64,000 bases of DNA. Source: Astropecten irregularis. Its lineage: Eukaryota > Echinodermata > Asteroidea > Paxillosida > Astropectinidae. Positions 22,443-33,759 of this stretch are shown here, piece by piece. The position numbers and the translations under genes are program-made. The notes beneath the pieces were generated by a model that had not been told where the DNA came from, searched no databases, and saw only the letters and a list, made by a program, of their open reading frames with translations. The number at the start of each line of letters is the position of its first letter. Within the stretch, counting starts at the first letter, position 1. The DNA is taken from contig OZ020260.1 of NCBI GenBank assembly GCA_963971285.1, forward strand, positions 11,070,798-11,134,797. The letters run 5' to 3'.

Positions 22443-22888
22443 TATAGGGTGTCCCAGAAAAAAACGAAACACTGTGTCGGGACCCATAATGTTAAAATCA
22501 AACTGTTTATCACTTCAAGATTCAGATTTTGTTATACAACCATGTCTTGGCTATCACCATGTAGAATGTAAGCATATTGGGGCCGAAATTGGCGAAAATA
22601 TTACCAATTTAATGAAAGAGTATACTCTTTAAAAACAAATTTGCAAGGATAACACGCATAGTGGTCAATACACACATAATGTGTATGAAAGAAAGATAAA
22701 AATCGGGTTTTGAGGTTGGGTAATTCAGTCTTAGTTTTTTCACTCAATGTTAGTCCAATTTTGCTTAAATTCGACATGATGATAGCCAAGACATGGCTGT
22801 ATCACATATCTGAATCTTGAAGTGATAAACAGTTTAATTTTCATATAATAGTTCTCGACACAAGTGTTTTTTGGGGACACCCTGTATA
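22443..22888. mobile_element. MITE family Q (GGGTGTCCC ends), about 445 bp
   Basis: Termini TATAGGGTGTCCCAGAAAAA and GGGGACACCCTGTATA, with long inverted interiors (GTCTTGGCTATCA / TGATAGCCAAGAC; AACTGTTTATCACTTCAAGA / TCTTGAAGTGATAAACAGTT). TA-flanked ends of this kind suggest a Tc1/mariner-type origin. Confidence 0.83.
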
Positions 22889-23233
22889 CAACTCACGTAT
22901 ATGTAATTCTTCAGGGAATATGAAATCCACATACCGCCCCCTTGAGGTGGGATGAAGATAATCCCACGTATAGTTGCTTATTATGATGTAATTATTGTTT
23001 CACTTGTGGAATTCAGTTCACTGCATAGAGATATGGGAATATTTCATCGCAACAGAGCCCTTTATTATCAGCCAATGTTTATGACGTTCGGCAATCGGAT
23101 AATAATAATAAATAAATCATTCAATCAATATTAAAATAAATAATAAATGAATATTTCTAATGCACCTCAAAGCGGTTTTTAAAGAAACACAAAGTAAACA
23201 TAAGATTCTACCACGATAAAATACAGAGGACAT

Positions 23234-23541
23234 TTAAAGGTATAATACATGATTTGGTCACAGAACAGCACTAATAGTTTGTCTAATCCAGCATATACAC
23301 GAAATAATAAACCTGTGAAATTTTGAGCTCAATCGGGCATCTGAGTCACGAGAAAATAGCGATCTTACCCCGAGATCAAAACTGTTTTCGGTCGTTGTTT
23401 TACTAATCTTTTGAAAAATACACCATTTCAAGCTGAAACAATGTTGTAACGGTATGTTTCTAAATTCTTCTAGCACCATATTCATACCCTGAAAGTTATA
23501 GGTAAATCTGTGAACATTTCTGTTGGGTATGTTACCTTTAA
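23234..23541 (+). mobile_element. TTAA MITE type B with internal deletion
   Basis: Both TTAA ends are present; the stretch between AAATAGCG and GATCTTACCCC is missing. Confidence 0.82.
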
Positions 23542-24173
23542 AAAAGACTAAGCTTACCATTAAAAAAAAAGCCTGGAAAAACGTCTATTACAACACAAAA
23601 TAATAACAGTTTTATAATCTACAATGTAGATAGGCCTATAAGGTAAAAAGCAATTTAATTTTTTTACGAAATTTATTTTTGAAAAACCCTCAAATTAAGA
23701 TAACATGAGAAAAACACTAATGAGAAGAAGTCCATCATAATTAGTAATATTTTTTTCCGTTGGTTACATTATTTTGTCAATTCAATTGAATTCAATTTAA
23801 CACAATTCTAGTGTTAAATTTAACGCTCAACTTTAATTTCATTGAGTACACTTGAGAATTTCTCAAATCTAAAAATTCATTTCATCAACATTTTTCAATT
23901 AAGAGAAAGACGCACTTCGGAAAATGCATCAACACGATTTGAAGGTCAGAATAAACCCACGTGAAAATTAATGATAATTGCATTGGCGGAACTCGTGCTC
24001 ATAATGTCGCAATTTATATTCATCATCCGAAAATAAATCATGCATTATAATTAATTTGTTTAGTCCTGGGCGGGAAGTTAGCTTAATGCGGGGTCTAAGC
24101 AGCATGCAATTTCAACATTTCCACATCTCTTCAATGAGAAAATCCCGGAATTGTTGAGAGGAAAATCATACAG
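23542..24173. other. Unassigned AT-rich spacer
   Basis: Poly-A and AATTCAATT-like tracts only. Confidence 0.25.
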
Positions 24174-24174
24174 T

Positions 24175-24541
24175 TTAAACGTACGGTACAGGATTGATAA
24201 CAAACCTAAACAGAAATGTTCACAGATTTACGTATAACTTTCAAGGTATGAAGATGGTGCTGGTAGAAACATATCGTTAAAATATTTCCGCCCGAAATGG
24301 TGTATTTATCCAGAAATGAGTAAAACAAAGACTGAAAACAGTTTTGATCTCGGGGTAAGATCAAAACCATTCTTTACGTTTTCTCAGAAAAAAAAAGAGG
24401 TTTTCGCTATTTTCTTGTGACTCAGATGTCCGATTGAGCTCAAAATTTCACAGGTTTATTATTTTATGTACATGTTTGACCACACAAAGTGTGGGTGCTG
24501 TTCTGTAACCATTACTAATCAACCATGTATGTTACCTTTAA
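24175..24541 (-). mobile_element. TTAA MITE type B
   Basis: TTAA ends; left terminus ACGTACGGTACAGGATTG; central GATCTCGGGGTAAGATC. Confidence 0.83.
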
Positions 24542-25428
24542 ATCATGGACAGGTTTAAGGCTACATCTGTTTTTCTGGTTGTTTGCGCAAAATACAAACA
24601 AAAAGAATACCGTGAGATTGAAATCTTGTGCCAAACAGTAATATTTCCCTCAATTTTTGTGGAACCGATTCCTTGGGACTTAAGAAGAAAAAAACACAGA
24701 CCCTTCCGGTTCTTATAATCCCATCCATACACCCATAAATAATTCACAAACAAACGGGATGACTTTGTGAGCGAAAACATCACTCGGGGCAACTTTTACA
24801 AAAAAAAAATTCTGAACATGAAAAAAGGCATGGATTACTTACAAACTATGCAAGCAAAGAGTCAATAGCCTTTTTCTCTTGAAAGTGAAAGTGATGGTTT
24901 TTAACGCCAGGAGGCACGGTGTATAATACGTGTATGCTACAACTGAATACGTGTTCGATTGTGACATAGTGTGGAAGATTAAGACACTCTCTTTATTGCT
25001 GTAGGAGTTTTGATAATTATGGCTGTTGGGACTTACGCACCAAGTGAAATGTCACTTAATATCTGCAATATGATGGAGAAAAAAAATCAAATTGTGAGAC
25101 GTGAGACTGTTGGGAAAGGTGGGCGATCGGGGGGCGAGTGTATGGGATGATTAATACGGCTCGCTGCGATGTTTATTTTGTTGGTGGATTGGGGCGAGTC
25201 CTCGCGTACCAAAAATGGCTAAAGAACTCGGCGCAGCGTGGGGTATCGAATCCAGCCGGTTTTTTAGTATTCTCAGAGGGATGCAGAAATGGATTGTTCG
25301 AAACTTCTGGGAAATCTCCAAGTTTTTGTTATTTTGTTCGAAATGGGGGCGGAGGGTTGATATTTTTTTCTGATCCCCGATAATTCAAAATGATATTTCT
25401 TGATGTCAGTGACCGTGAAAAGGGGATA
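24542..25428. other. Unassigned spacer
   Basis: No gene recognised. Open frames here lack domains. Confidence 0.25.
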
Positions 25429-25760
25429 AGGCCGAAAAAAAATATTGCTGTGTTGCCCTCAGCGACCGACCGTAAAATGCCAAAACTTTGGGTCGGGATT
25501 TTTTTTTCTCCGAGTCCTAAAGTATAAAAACCTCACCATTTTTGACAGAAAATGTCAGATTTAGCAGTAAAAAAGCGTGTCTCCTCAAAACGACCCAAGA
25601 CCGTTGATTTATAAGCCATGGTGGCCATACATCCTGCTTGGTATTCGCGATAAAATCATGTTTGAAAGTCGGCCAAAAAAAAAAGAGAAAAAAATCGACC
25701 GACCGACCCAAAATTTTAATTTTTCCACTTGAGGGCAACACAACCATTTTTTTTCGGCCT
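25429..25760. mobile_element. MITE family S, about 332 bp
   Basis: Ends AGGCCGAAAAAAAATATTGC / GTTGCCCTCA-containing inverted arms, closing with TTTTTTTTCGGCCT. Internal GACCGACCG and its partner pair within the arms. Confidence 0.82.
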
Positions 25761-26375
25761 AATGTTCTCTTTATCTGATTAAATTTCAATCAATTTTCTT
25801 TAAATACCACATTAGTATTTGATTTGCTTGCCGAAGCAAAGTGTGTGGCATGGGGATCGCGGGCTGATGAGCCAAATTGCAGACGAGAATCACGCTAGTA
25901 CTGCAAACAATTAAATGATTCGTTATCATGTACTTAACGCATTGGATGTTTCTGAAATAATTACCGTTTGAATGTTACCAATTATTGAACAATTAAGGTG
26001 ATGAAAATCCTGCATGTGTAACATGTTACACCTGTTTTGACGCTAACGAAACGTTATTAACCGTAAGTGGTTATGGGGACAAGTGCGTCCTCATAGGGTA
26101 CATAATGCGGACGTAAGACAGAGCATCACATGATGTTCTGTTGATTATAAGGTTACCGTACAAAACAAACACATATCTCCCGAGTGAATTCGCTTTCCTT
26201 GCACGTTCTAAGATATCCATCTCATTTTCACTGACTGCTCGATCGCCCTGCACCAAAATCTACAAAACCCAGTTAACGCCAAACTTGTCATCAGATGCCC
26301 ACATTGGCGAGCAGCCTGCCCACACACAATCACAAACATGGCGCTAAGGAACGTCGAACAGTAAAGATTCATTGA
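25761..26375. other. Unassigned spacer
   Basis: No exon recognised. Confidence 0.25.
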
Positions 26376-26378
26376 CTT

Positions 26379-26513
26379 TAAAGGTACAGTACAGGATTAG
26401 TAACATACCCAAACATGATGGCGCGGGTTCGAATCCCTCTCTATTCAACTTTCTTTTGATCATTTTTCAATGACTTCGATTCAATGCAGTCCTTTGACTT
26501 TATGGTCTACTCG
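26379..26513 (+). mobile_element. B-MITE end fused to a SINE fragment
   Basis: TTTAAAGGTACAGTACAGG is broken at about 26415 and continues into GGCGCGGGTTCGAATCCC, the B-box of a SINE, whose tail abuts the next TTAA. The SINE piece is the reverse complement of 14003-14105. Confidence 0.7.
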
Positions 26514-26875
26514 TTAAAGGTAGTATCATACTTTGGTAAGAAACCAAAACAGAAATGTTCACAGATTTACGTATAGCTTTCAGGATATGAAGATGGTGCT
26601 GGTAGAAACTTATCGTTAAAATATTTCCGCTTGAAATGGTGTATTTGTCTAGAAAGTAGTAAAACAAAGACCGAAAACAGTTTTGATCTCGGGGTAAGAT
26701 CAAAACCAATATGTTTCATAAGAAAAACACGAGTCGGGTTTTCGCTATTTTCTCGTGATTCAGATGTCCGATTGAGCTCAAATTTTCACAGGTTTATTAT
26801 TTCATGCACATATTGGATCAGACACAGTGTGAGTGCTGTTCTGTGCCCTTTACCGATCATGTATTATACCTTTAA
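26514..26875 (-). mobile_element. Chimeric TTAA MITE: type A end on one side, type B on the other
   Basis: The left end is AGGTAGTATCATACTTTGG (type A); the right end is TACCGATCATGTATTATACC (type B). Both are flanked by TTAA. The interior is the shared module plus the B half. Confidence 0.85.
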
Positions 26876-27885
26876 GGTCGCTGCAAGGCTGCGAGGATCA
26901 TCTTCTGCCGGTTCGAGGGTTTTTAACCTCGCTTGATGGCACTGATTCCCATCCACACTGACGGTTACCACTGCTACACGAAGACGTCGCTCGCTTTAAC
27001 GAAACAAGGCACATGTGCCATGTAATTTAAATATCAAATCTTCCCCAAACATCCTCATCACACACGACATGTCAACTATTGGATATCTTTTCTTCTTCTG
27101 AATCGTAATCCGACACGCGTTTTAAGCATCGTCAAGTTTTGTAATCGCAAGAATCTATTCATGAGCACGGATTATACTTTGTGCATTTTTTCATACTTTT
27201 ATACAAACATGTGTGTACATTTGAAAGAGGCACTGTATGATTGTGTTCTTATAGGAATAGCAAGCCGAGAAAGTAAAAGTGGAATATTCAGAACTAAGGT
27301 TGATTTCCCGGGAGTGATAAGAATTTGAAAGTGCTGTAGTATTTTATTCATAGTGAGACAATATTAGTCCTTGCAAATATTGACAAAAAACAATACCTAT
27401 ATATGGTCGACCGAAACAGTGTACACTGCGTCCCTGGAAAATAGCTTAATAGGTGATCTGCTGGAACGCTGACCGAAGTTAGACAACTTTGTATTTTTGA
27501 CAACAGAAAAAAACGTGAACATTTCCAATTTATAATAAAAAAATATATAATTTTTGATGAACAGACCGATGTTCTGAGTCTGACACTGTGTATGACATAA
27601 ACAAAATTGTACGGACGAATACCACACGAACGGCCGGACGGACGGAAGGGGCGGACGGCGGGCTCGCTCAGCTTCACGCCTCGCCAAAAAATTGACAACG
27701 AAGGTCTCTTGTCAAACCGTTTGCGTGTCACTGTTAAATCAAGTACGCACAAGATTCTGACAAACGGGAAAGGTGGTAAAAAACAACTTTGGCTTTGGAT
27801 CCTGAATTACCATAGTGTATCGCCGCAATTGAGTGCACATGCTACAAAATTGTATATTATTATTTTCCTGTCCCGGTGGGATTCG
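26876..27885. other. Unassigned DNA
   Basis: A GC-rich patch with CGGACGG repeats lies at about 27625-27690. Open frames of up to 136 codons on both strands depend on this and the CAA tract; none has a domain. Confidence 0.25.
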
Positions 27886-27984
27886 AAACAACAACAACAA
27901 CAACAACAACAAAGACAACAACAACAACAACTGCAACTACAGCAACAACAACAACAACAACTGCAACTACAACAACAACTTCCT
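27886..27984 (+). repeat. CAA/CTGCAACTA trinucleotide repeat
   Basis: (CAA)n interrupted twice by CTGCAACTAC; it would encode poly-Gln or poly-Asn in an unsupported frame. Confidence 0.92.
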
Positions 27985-28046
27985 ACCAAAGGATTCTCAA
28001 GTAAACCACAAAGCTAGCTTATAGGCCAGTGAGTTCATTTGAAGCT

Positions 28047-28163
28047 GGGGTCGATTTCACGAAGCCCTACGATCGATCGTAACTCGAGTAACGAATTGGC
28101 TGCAATGCATTACATTAAGCCTTGCGATTGATAGTAAATAACGATGAGTTTGGTGAAATTGAC
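28047..28163. mobile_element. MITE family F
   Basis: GGGGTCGATTTCACGAAGCC left; GATGAGTTTGGTGAAATTGA right. Confidence 0.83.
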
Positions 28164-28787
28164 AAATCCGTCAAGGTGATATGTACTATAACATACTACA
28201 TTACTATTAAGCACACAAGTCCAAATTGTGTGCAGACCCAGCCCAGAATTATACACTGACAAATTGCTGCTGTACACTGTCGTGTCTAAGCTTAATGGCA
28301 AATTAATGTCAGAAGATGAATATATAGAGCATGTACCCTAAGAAGCAACGCTCCTCTAATCCATTGACATAATTGACTTGTAATCAGTAACTAAGTTAAT
28401 GTTTAGAGTGCGGTGCTGCACAGCAGCTCCTTAACTCGACAGCGAGTTCTCTAATTGTTTCTCGACGTCATGATGGCAACGGGATGAGGCATGAACCTAC
28501 ACTTGACAGGCTTGGGTACATTGGACTTAATTGCAAATCATTTCCTGTTTTCTGCATTTGAATTCTAGGCTAAGTACGAGGTTTACCTGCTCAAGTGTTT
28601 ATACTTGGTTTAATAGGAATGATGCGTTTTTCCAATGCTACATGGCACAGGCCGTTTTTTCATAACAGATGGCTATTTTCATGTAATGTACTTTTGGTGT
28701 TGTCAGCCAATAAACATGATTTGAACCGCTCTCAAACCATTTGTATAGTGACTGCTGGTTTTGGTCGATATCTCACCTCGGACTGCT
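28164..28787. other. Unassigned spacer
   Basis: No gene recognised. Confidence 0.25.
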
Positions 28788-29146
28788 TATAGGTACTATC
28801 ATACTTTGGTAGCATACCGAAACAGAAATCTTCACAGATTTACCTATAACTTACATGGTATGAAGATGGTGATAGTAGAAACATACCGTTATATTTTGTC
28901 TGCCTGAAATGCTGTATTTATCCAGAAAAGAGTAAAAACAGTGACCAAAATCATTTCTGATCTTTTAAAGATCAAATATAAAAGAGAAAAGACTTAAGAA
29001 ATACCGTGGCCGTTTTTCAGTGTTTTCTCAAAAATTGAGCACCGTATTGGATTGAAATATTCACAGATGACTGTTACTGTATCTTCCTTGATATTTCTGC
29101 TCATGAATCTGTATTGCTTTGACAAAAAGTATGATATTACCTTTAA
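28788..29146 (-). mobile_element. TTAA MITE type A
   Basis: Left ATAGGTACTATCATACTTTGG with a degraded TTAA; right AAGTATGATATTACCTTTAA. Confidence 0.82.
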
Positions 29147-29617
29147 TATTTGAAGTAATACCAAAATGTCACTAAAACTACTCGGGTATTACTTTAACAC
29201 CCCATATGAACATGTTAAGAAGAGCCCAGGCGTTACATAGTTCCGGGGATGTCCATTTGATCTACCGAAAGGGGAAATATACGGTCTTTGTAGTCACACA
29301 ATCAACACCAATGTGGCGATTGAACATGCATGAATGAGGCAGCAATGTAGCTGGAGAACATTATTCTCGGCTCAAGACTTATTCCGCGTCAGGGCATGGT
29401 GGTATACGAGTGCCGTAGGAACTGAAGCGGCAAAATCCTATTGAAACGCACGGAGACGGAACGGGTGTTCTAATCCTTAAACTCTTAACCTTTTCGCGAA
29501 CAGATCTATTATAACATCTATGCAGGATTAACGTTTGCAACTATCAGAACTTGATCGATCTGAACTTCACACGAATTAAACTGTGCGTTTCTGATTTAGA
29601 GACAATTTTTGTTGGCC
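29147..29617. other. Unassigned spacer
   Basis: Unique DNA, no gene recognised. Confidence 0.25.
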
Positions 29618-29757
29618 AAGGCCATGTTTCCAAATCTCTAGCTGCGACTCAAATAATAATACATAAGTCTATGGAAACGGCTGAAGTCACTGGTTAGTGG
29701 CTTCCTGTGTAATTTGTGTAGTTTGCAGCCGCAGCCAGAGATTTGGACACGGTCTAA
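29618..29757. mobile_element. MITE family K
   Basis: Arms AAATCTCTAGCTGCGACT / AGCCGCAGCCAGAGATTTGG. Second copy at 32352-32488. Confidence 0.75.
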
Positions 29758-30032
29758 GACTCAGTGTGCCCTTTGGCTTCGTCACAAAGCTACACAAGTC
29801 GTAAAGTTTAAGTTGGCGAAAATTGTTACCTAAATTGGATGTGTGTTTATATCACTCCACTGAACACTGAGTCTAGATAAGCTAGTTAATACCTAGTTAG
29901 GACGTGTCAAAAGTCATTAATAATGAACTTTGAAATGTAATAACGTCCTTCCATTGTGTTTTCATTCGTTCATCACTCTAAAATTTGGCAAAAAAGTACG
30001 ACTGAAATTGAGCCTAATGTACGACCACATCT
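29758..30032. other. Unassigned spacer
   Basis: Nothing recognised. Confidence 0.2.
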
Positions 30033-30278
30033 GGGCCCAATGTCATAGAGCTGCTTAGCACAACAATTTGCTAAGCATGACATTTCTGTCTTAATAAAAA
30101 CAGGATTCACAGACAAATTTGCATGTGTTGTGTACCACTTGTGTGATTGTTCTTTGGCTGGTGTTCGCAGACCATGAATATCAAATGGATTTTTTAACGG
30201 TGGTTTGTTTTATTGGGCAAGACATTTTTGTGCTAAGCAAAATTTTTGTACTTAAGCAGCTTTATGAAATTGACCCCA
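30033..30278. mobile_element. MITE family E
   Basis: GGGCCCAATGTCATAGAGCT ... AGCAGCTTTATGAAATTGACCCC. Confidence 0.82.
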
Positions 30279-31177
30279 GAGTTTGAAATGGTGTAAGTTA
30301 TATGGGCGGCACGGATTTTTTTTTTTTTCTCTTACTTTTTTTACGGCGACTGATCACGAGCAATCAGACCGAACCAGTCCGCGCTTTTTAAGTCGGCTTG
30401 CAAAAAGTCGCTTCACGGTTCAGGAGCGAGAGTGGGAGGGGGGCTTTCCAAACTAAGTGGCGGCGTAATGAATCGCAACCTCTTTCACTTCGTCTGCAAG
30501 ATTTATTAGCGGGAAACGAAAGGGGCTTTAAACGGCGAGTGGGTGTGCGATTTCGTCTTCATTAATGTCCGATGTAGTGCGCGTTAATATCACGCCCTGG
30601 CGAGTGTGTAGTCCTAATGTAGTGTAGCTGTTATCTGCCTGTGGCCGCGTGAACTGGCGTGATGAATGCACGCGAGTATTTACCTTGTCTACGGACCGAT
30701 CCTGATGTCAGCTTGGGTTCCCGCGCAAATGCTTGAGTGATGGGGAAAGGGCGGGAAGTTAAGATGCTGCTACGGTGCCCGCCGATAGGCATTGCGAATC
30801 ACAGAACTATAGGAAAAGGCACGGAGTGATCACGTTATCATAATTATCATAATTACAGAGTACCTTCTTTTGACAATTTGGACTCCCCGACCGTAAACCA
30901 GACTTTCTACTTTCTTTTTGACACCAATAGCAGCACAAGTATACATGATCGATACATTCGAGTCAGGTGAGGCAGTGGCATTGCACGACCTAGTGAACAT
31001 TTCAAGTTGCTCTACTTGTGTCTGTCACAGGCTTCGGTAAGCGCAGCTTGCTAAGACATTTTGCAAATACAGCGCCTTGTGACAAGTCTAGAGAGCGTCA
31101 TTGCCATCATCACAATCTATACTTTATTTTGACAAACAAGTTATGATTGTCTTTTGTTGTTTTTCTTTACTGTGCAG
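30279..31177 (+). other. Unique DNA and intron sequence leading to the peptide-precursor exon
   Basis: A region with little recognisable repeat content: a T run (30319-30328), a GC-richer patch at 30340-30800 with homeodomain-type ATTA cores, and the acceptor tract at 31150-31177. It may hold regulatory DNA of the peptide gene. Confidence 0.35.
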
Positions 31178-31275
31178 ACGGTTCCATCAAAGAAGATCAA
31201 ACAGACAACGTCTGAAGTGTAAGAAACATCACTAGTCTTTCGGAGTCAGTTCACTGTGAACAACCAATCAGCATC

Positions 31276-31632
31276 ATGGGTCTTCAGACGGTGAAGTATC
31301 TGCTGGTAGCTACGATCTTGATTGGTCTAACCTCAGGTGGCGTCACGTGGCAATTATCAGACGACAATGACGTCATGATGGGCGGACATTATAACACCCT
31401 GTACGACCCAGAACGACTGGCTGATCGGCTAGTCTACTCAGCAGACGCTGAAACGGACACTCTGACGTCACTGGAGCAGCTGGTCAGGCGCCTTGTGGAG
31501 GCTAACAGTGAGAGAGCCGCGGCAATGAGGCGGGACACCAGACAGCCGCACTACACACCGCCCAAGCCCTCCTGCCGAGGCAATACTTGCAACCAGCGTG
31601 GCTGGAAGCGCTCCTGGTCGGCACGTCGCTAA
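31276..31632 (+). CDS. Putative secreted neuropeptide/peptide-hormone precursor with a Cys-x4-Cys C-terminal peptide
   Basis: The 118-residue product begins with a clear signal peptide (residues 1 to about 21: short basic start, core YLLVATILIGL, then TSGG). Residues 23-84 are an acidic, partly amphipathic helical spacer (LERL/LVRRLVEAN-like). Dibasic sites lie at R71-R72, R85-R86, K111-R112 and R117-R118. Cutting at 86 and 111 would release residues 87-110, which contain two cysteines (C100 and C105) with four residues between them and end in RGW. If R89 is also used, the peptide would begin with Q90 and could form pyroglutamate. No glycine precedes the KR, so no amidation is predicted. The ring size equals that of vasopressin/oxytocin or urotensin II, but neither the neurophysin domain nor the FWK core is present. 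The AATAAA follows 53 bases after the stop. I do not recognise the family; a regulated-secretion peptide is inferred from architecture alone. Confidence 0.66.
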   Translation: MGLQTVKYLLVATILIGLTSGGVTWQLSDDNDVMMGGHYNTLYDPERLADRLVYSADAETDTLTSLEQLVRRLVEANSERAAAMRRDTRQPHYTPPKPSCRGNTCNQRGWKRSWSARR

Positions 31633-31684
31633 ATATGCGACTGGTATCGAAGACTATGGAAACTCTGACATGGAACTTGCTCTG

Positions 31685-31690
31685 AATAAA
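31685..31690 (+). terminator. Polyadenylation signal AATAAA of the peptide-precursor gene
   Basis: A canonical AATAAA lies 53 bases downstream of the stop codon, followed by a GT-containing stretch (GGTTCTACGGCGTGC). The 3'UTR would be only about 70-80 bases. Confidence 0.6.
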
Positions 31691-31869
31691 GGTTCTACGG
31701 CGTGCTTAAAAGCAAAAATCAGGAGACGGACAAAATGACTAATGGACACGAATTTAATCATTCCAAACTTGCTGCTTGGTATCGGGGAATTTTGCGCCCC
31801 TGTAACAAAAATTACTCCCATCGATTTGGGGTTTTCAATTTTTTTTGTTCACTATGTAGCCGAGACATA

Positions 31870-32080
31870 TGGCCTTTACAAAACCAGGCTTGAGGCAAGG
31901 TTTGGGACTTATTTCGCTAACGCCATTTTGAGGCCCACAAAACGAAATGATTGGGCCACATGACGAAGCCGAAGAAAGGCTCCAGCTTCGCCAAGTATCT
32001 CAAGCCATTCATTTCTTTGAGGACACAAAATGGCGGTAGCAAACCCCTAGCCTAGCCTCAAGCCTCATTTTGGTAAAGGC
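31870..32080. mobile_element. MITE family L
   Basis: Arms GGCCTTTACAAAACCAGGCTTG / AAGCCTCATTTTGGTAAAGGC, with internal CGCCATTTTG and CAAAATGGCGG. Confidence 0.8.
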
Positions 32081-32351
32081 AGATAGTCTCGGCACAAAAA
32101 GGTATACGTACCAGCAAAATTAATGGCCTTGTTTTCGTGAAATACCCACGTATATAGTTAAAACCTGTAATGTCCTTGTTTCGTTGCTAGAATTTGATTT
32201 CAGTAGAAATGCACGTAGCTACACCTGTGACGTAATGCCCTTATAAGACATGCACAGCGCCCTCAAGCGAGATAAAATAGTGAGAAGTGTCTGGTTTGAA
32301 ATTGGAAAATGAGTTGTATACAAGTTAACAACATGTTGTATAATGATGTAT
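32081..32351. other. Unassigned spacer
   Basis: Nothing recognised. Confidence 0.2.
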
Positions 32352-32488
32352 AAGGCAATATCCCAAATCTCTGGCTGTGGCTGCAAATTACACACGCACC
32401 TATGGCAGCTACTAGCCAGTGACTGCAGCCGTGTCCATAGACCTGTGTGTTATTTGCAGCCGCAGCCAGATATTTGGGATATGGCCTA
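32352..32488. mobile_element. MITE family K
   Basis: AAGGCAATATCCCAAATCTC ... AGATATTTGGGATATGGCCT; arms contain GGCTGTGGCTGCAAAT and its inverse. Confidence 0.82.
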
Positions 32489-32831
32489 AGTTTGATTTGT
32501 TTAAAATGGATTCCGCGTTGCTAATAATTGTGTGTGTGTCTGTTGTCACTTGCGGGCGCTCTTCATGTGACGTCACACCAGGAACTGATGTTTAACGTTT
32601 GGTTCGTTCTGCAATAATGACCCGGAATGGTGGTACATTTTAGTTCATCGTATATCGTTAATTAGAATAGGCCTACTTTAAATGTAGACTATGTTGGTTT
32701 AAAAAGAGCACAATTTAGGTCAACAGATTATTACTCAAGTTCACGCGTTTTACAAAATGTACATTTCTGCTGCAGAACAAAACCCCAGAAAATGAGAAAC
32801 GCGGGAACTTTTTGAGGAGACATTTCCCGAA
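32489..32831. other. Unassigned spacer
   Basis: No gene recognised. Confidence 0.2.
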
Positions 32832-33188
32832 TTATACTTTGGTAAAGTTGATAGAACAGCTGCGGTCTGCTCATAATTTGTCATGAAATAAAAACAACCC
32901 TGTGAAATTTTCAGCTCAACCGATCATTGGAAACTGCAGAAAACAGCGAAAAACCGATGTTGCAATTTTTACGCGAAATTGTAAGTTAGTTGTAATTCTG
33001 AGGTTTTGATCTCGGAGAACGAAACTGTTTTCGGTCTTTGTTTTACTCATTTCTGGATAAATACAGCATTTTAGGCGGAAGCATTTTTACGGTACGTTTG
33101 TATCAGGTCTACTACCCTGCAAGTTATAGGTAAATCTGTGAACATTTCTGTTTTGGTTTTCTATAACAAAGTATGATACTACCTTTAA
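32832..33188 (+). mobile_element. TTAA MITE type D
   Basis: Left sequence ATACTTTGGTAAAGTTGATAG pairs partly with the right end AAAGTATGATACTACCTTTAA. The left half matches 2616-3040; the right half is the shared A/B module with TTTCTGGATAAATACAGC. Confidence 0.65.
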
Positions 33189-33460
33189 GCAGCAAAAAAG
33201 TGCGAATACTGATTTTTCTGATCTGTGTGCTGAGCTTGTGATTAATATAATCATGTGACTTGACCAATTCTCATTGATGTTTTTAAATGTTAAGTTTGAC
33301 TTTTCTGTTTGTAATTCTGAGTTTGCTCCTCTGAGCTTACGTGTTATGTATAAATCAAATTTGAATATTATATTACGGCTTAATTTGTCCCAAGATTTTG
33401 AGACTTTCAACTGAATAGTGACCACAATTATTGGAATAATATAAAGTTATTCACACACAT

Positions 33461-33758
33461 TGATAATACACGATTGGTAAAGGTCACAGGACAGCACCAT
33501 ACTTTGTCTGATCAAACATGTACATGAAATAATGAACCTGTGAAAATTTGAGCTCAATCGGACATCTGAGTCATGAGAAAATAGCGAAAACCCGAATCAA
33601 TTTTTCTTATAAAACATGAAGAATGGCTTTGATCTTACCCCGAGATAAAAACTGTTTTCGGTCTTTGTTTTACTAATTTCTGGATAAATACAGCATTTCA
33701 GGTGGAAATATTTTAACGGTATGTTTCTACCAGCACCATCATCATACCTTGAGTGAAA
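33461..33758 (+). mobile_element. TTAA MITE type B, both ends damaged
   Basis: Starts AATACACGATTGGTAAAGGT and stops at ATCATCATACCTTG, where it joins a family N fragment. Confidence 0.75.
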
Positions 33759-33759
33759 G

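Larger units (their letters stand above)
31178..31710 (+). other. Terminal exon of the peptide-precursor gene (acceptor to polyadenylation site)
   Basis: A long pyrimidine tract ending in TTTCTTTACTGTGCAG places a strong 3' splice site with AG at 31176-31177. The exon then has about 98 bases of 5'UTR, the complete 118-codon frame, and a short 3'UTR with AATAAA at 31685-31690, so cleavage is expected around 31700-31715. The upstream exon or exons must be non-coding, since the frame already has its own ATG and signal peptide. The downstream boundary is supported by MITE L1 starting at about 31870. Confidence 0.62.

Noticed and set aside
27607..28017. 136-codon frame with poly-Gln
   Set aside because: The Gln run is a CAA microsatellite; the upstream part has no domain, and the opposite strand is equally open.
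31276..31632. Vasopressin/oxytocin or urotensin II identity for the Cys-x4-Cys peptide
   Set aside because: No neurophysin domain, no amidation glycine and no FWK core; only ring size agrees.
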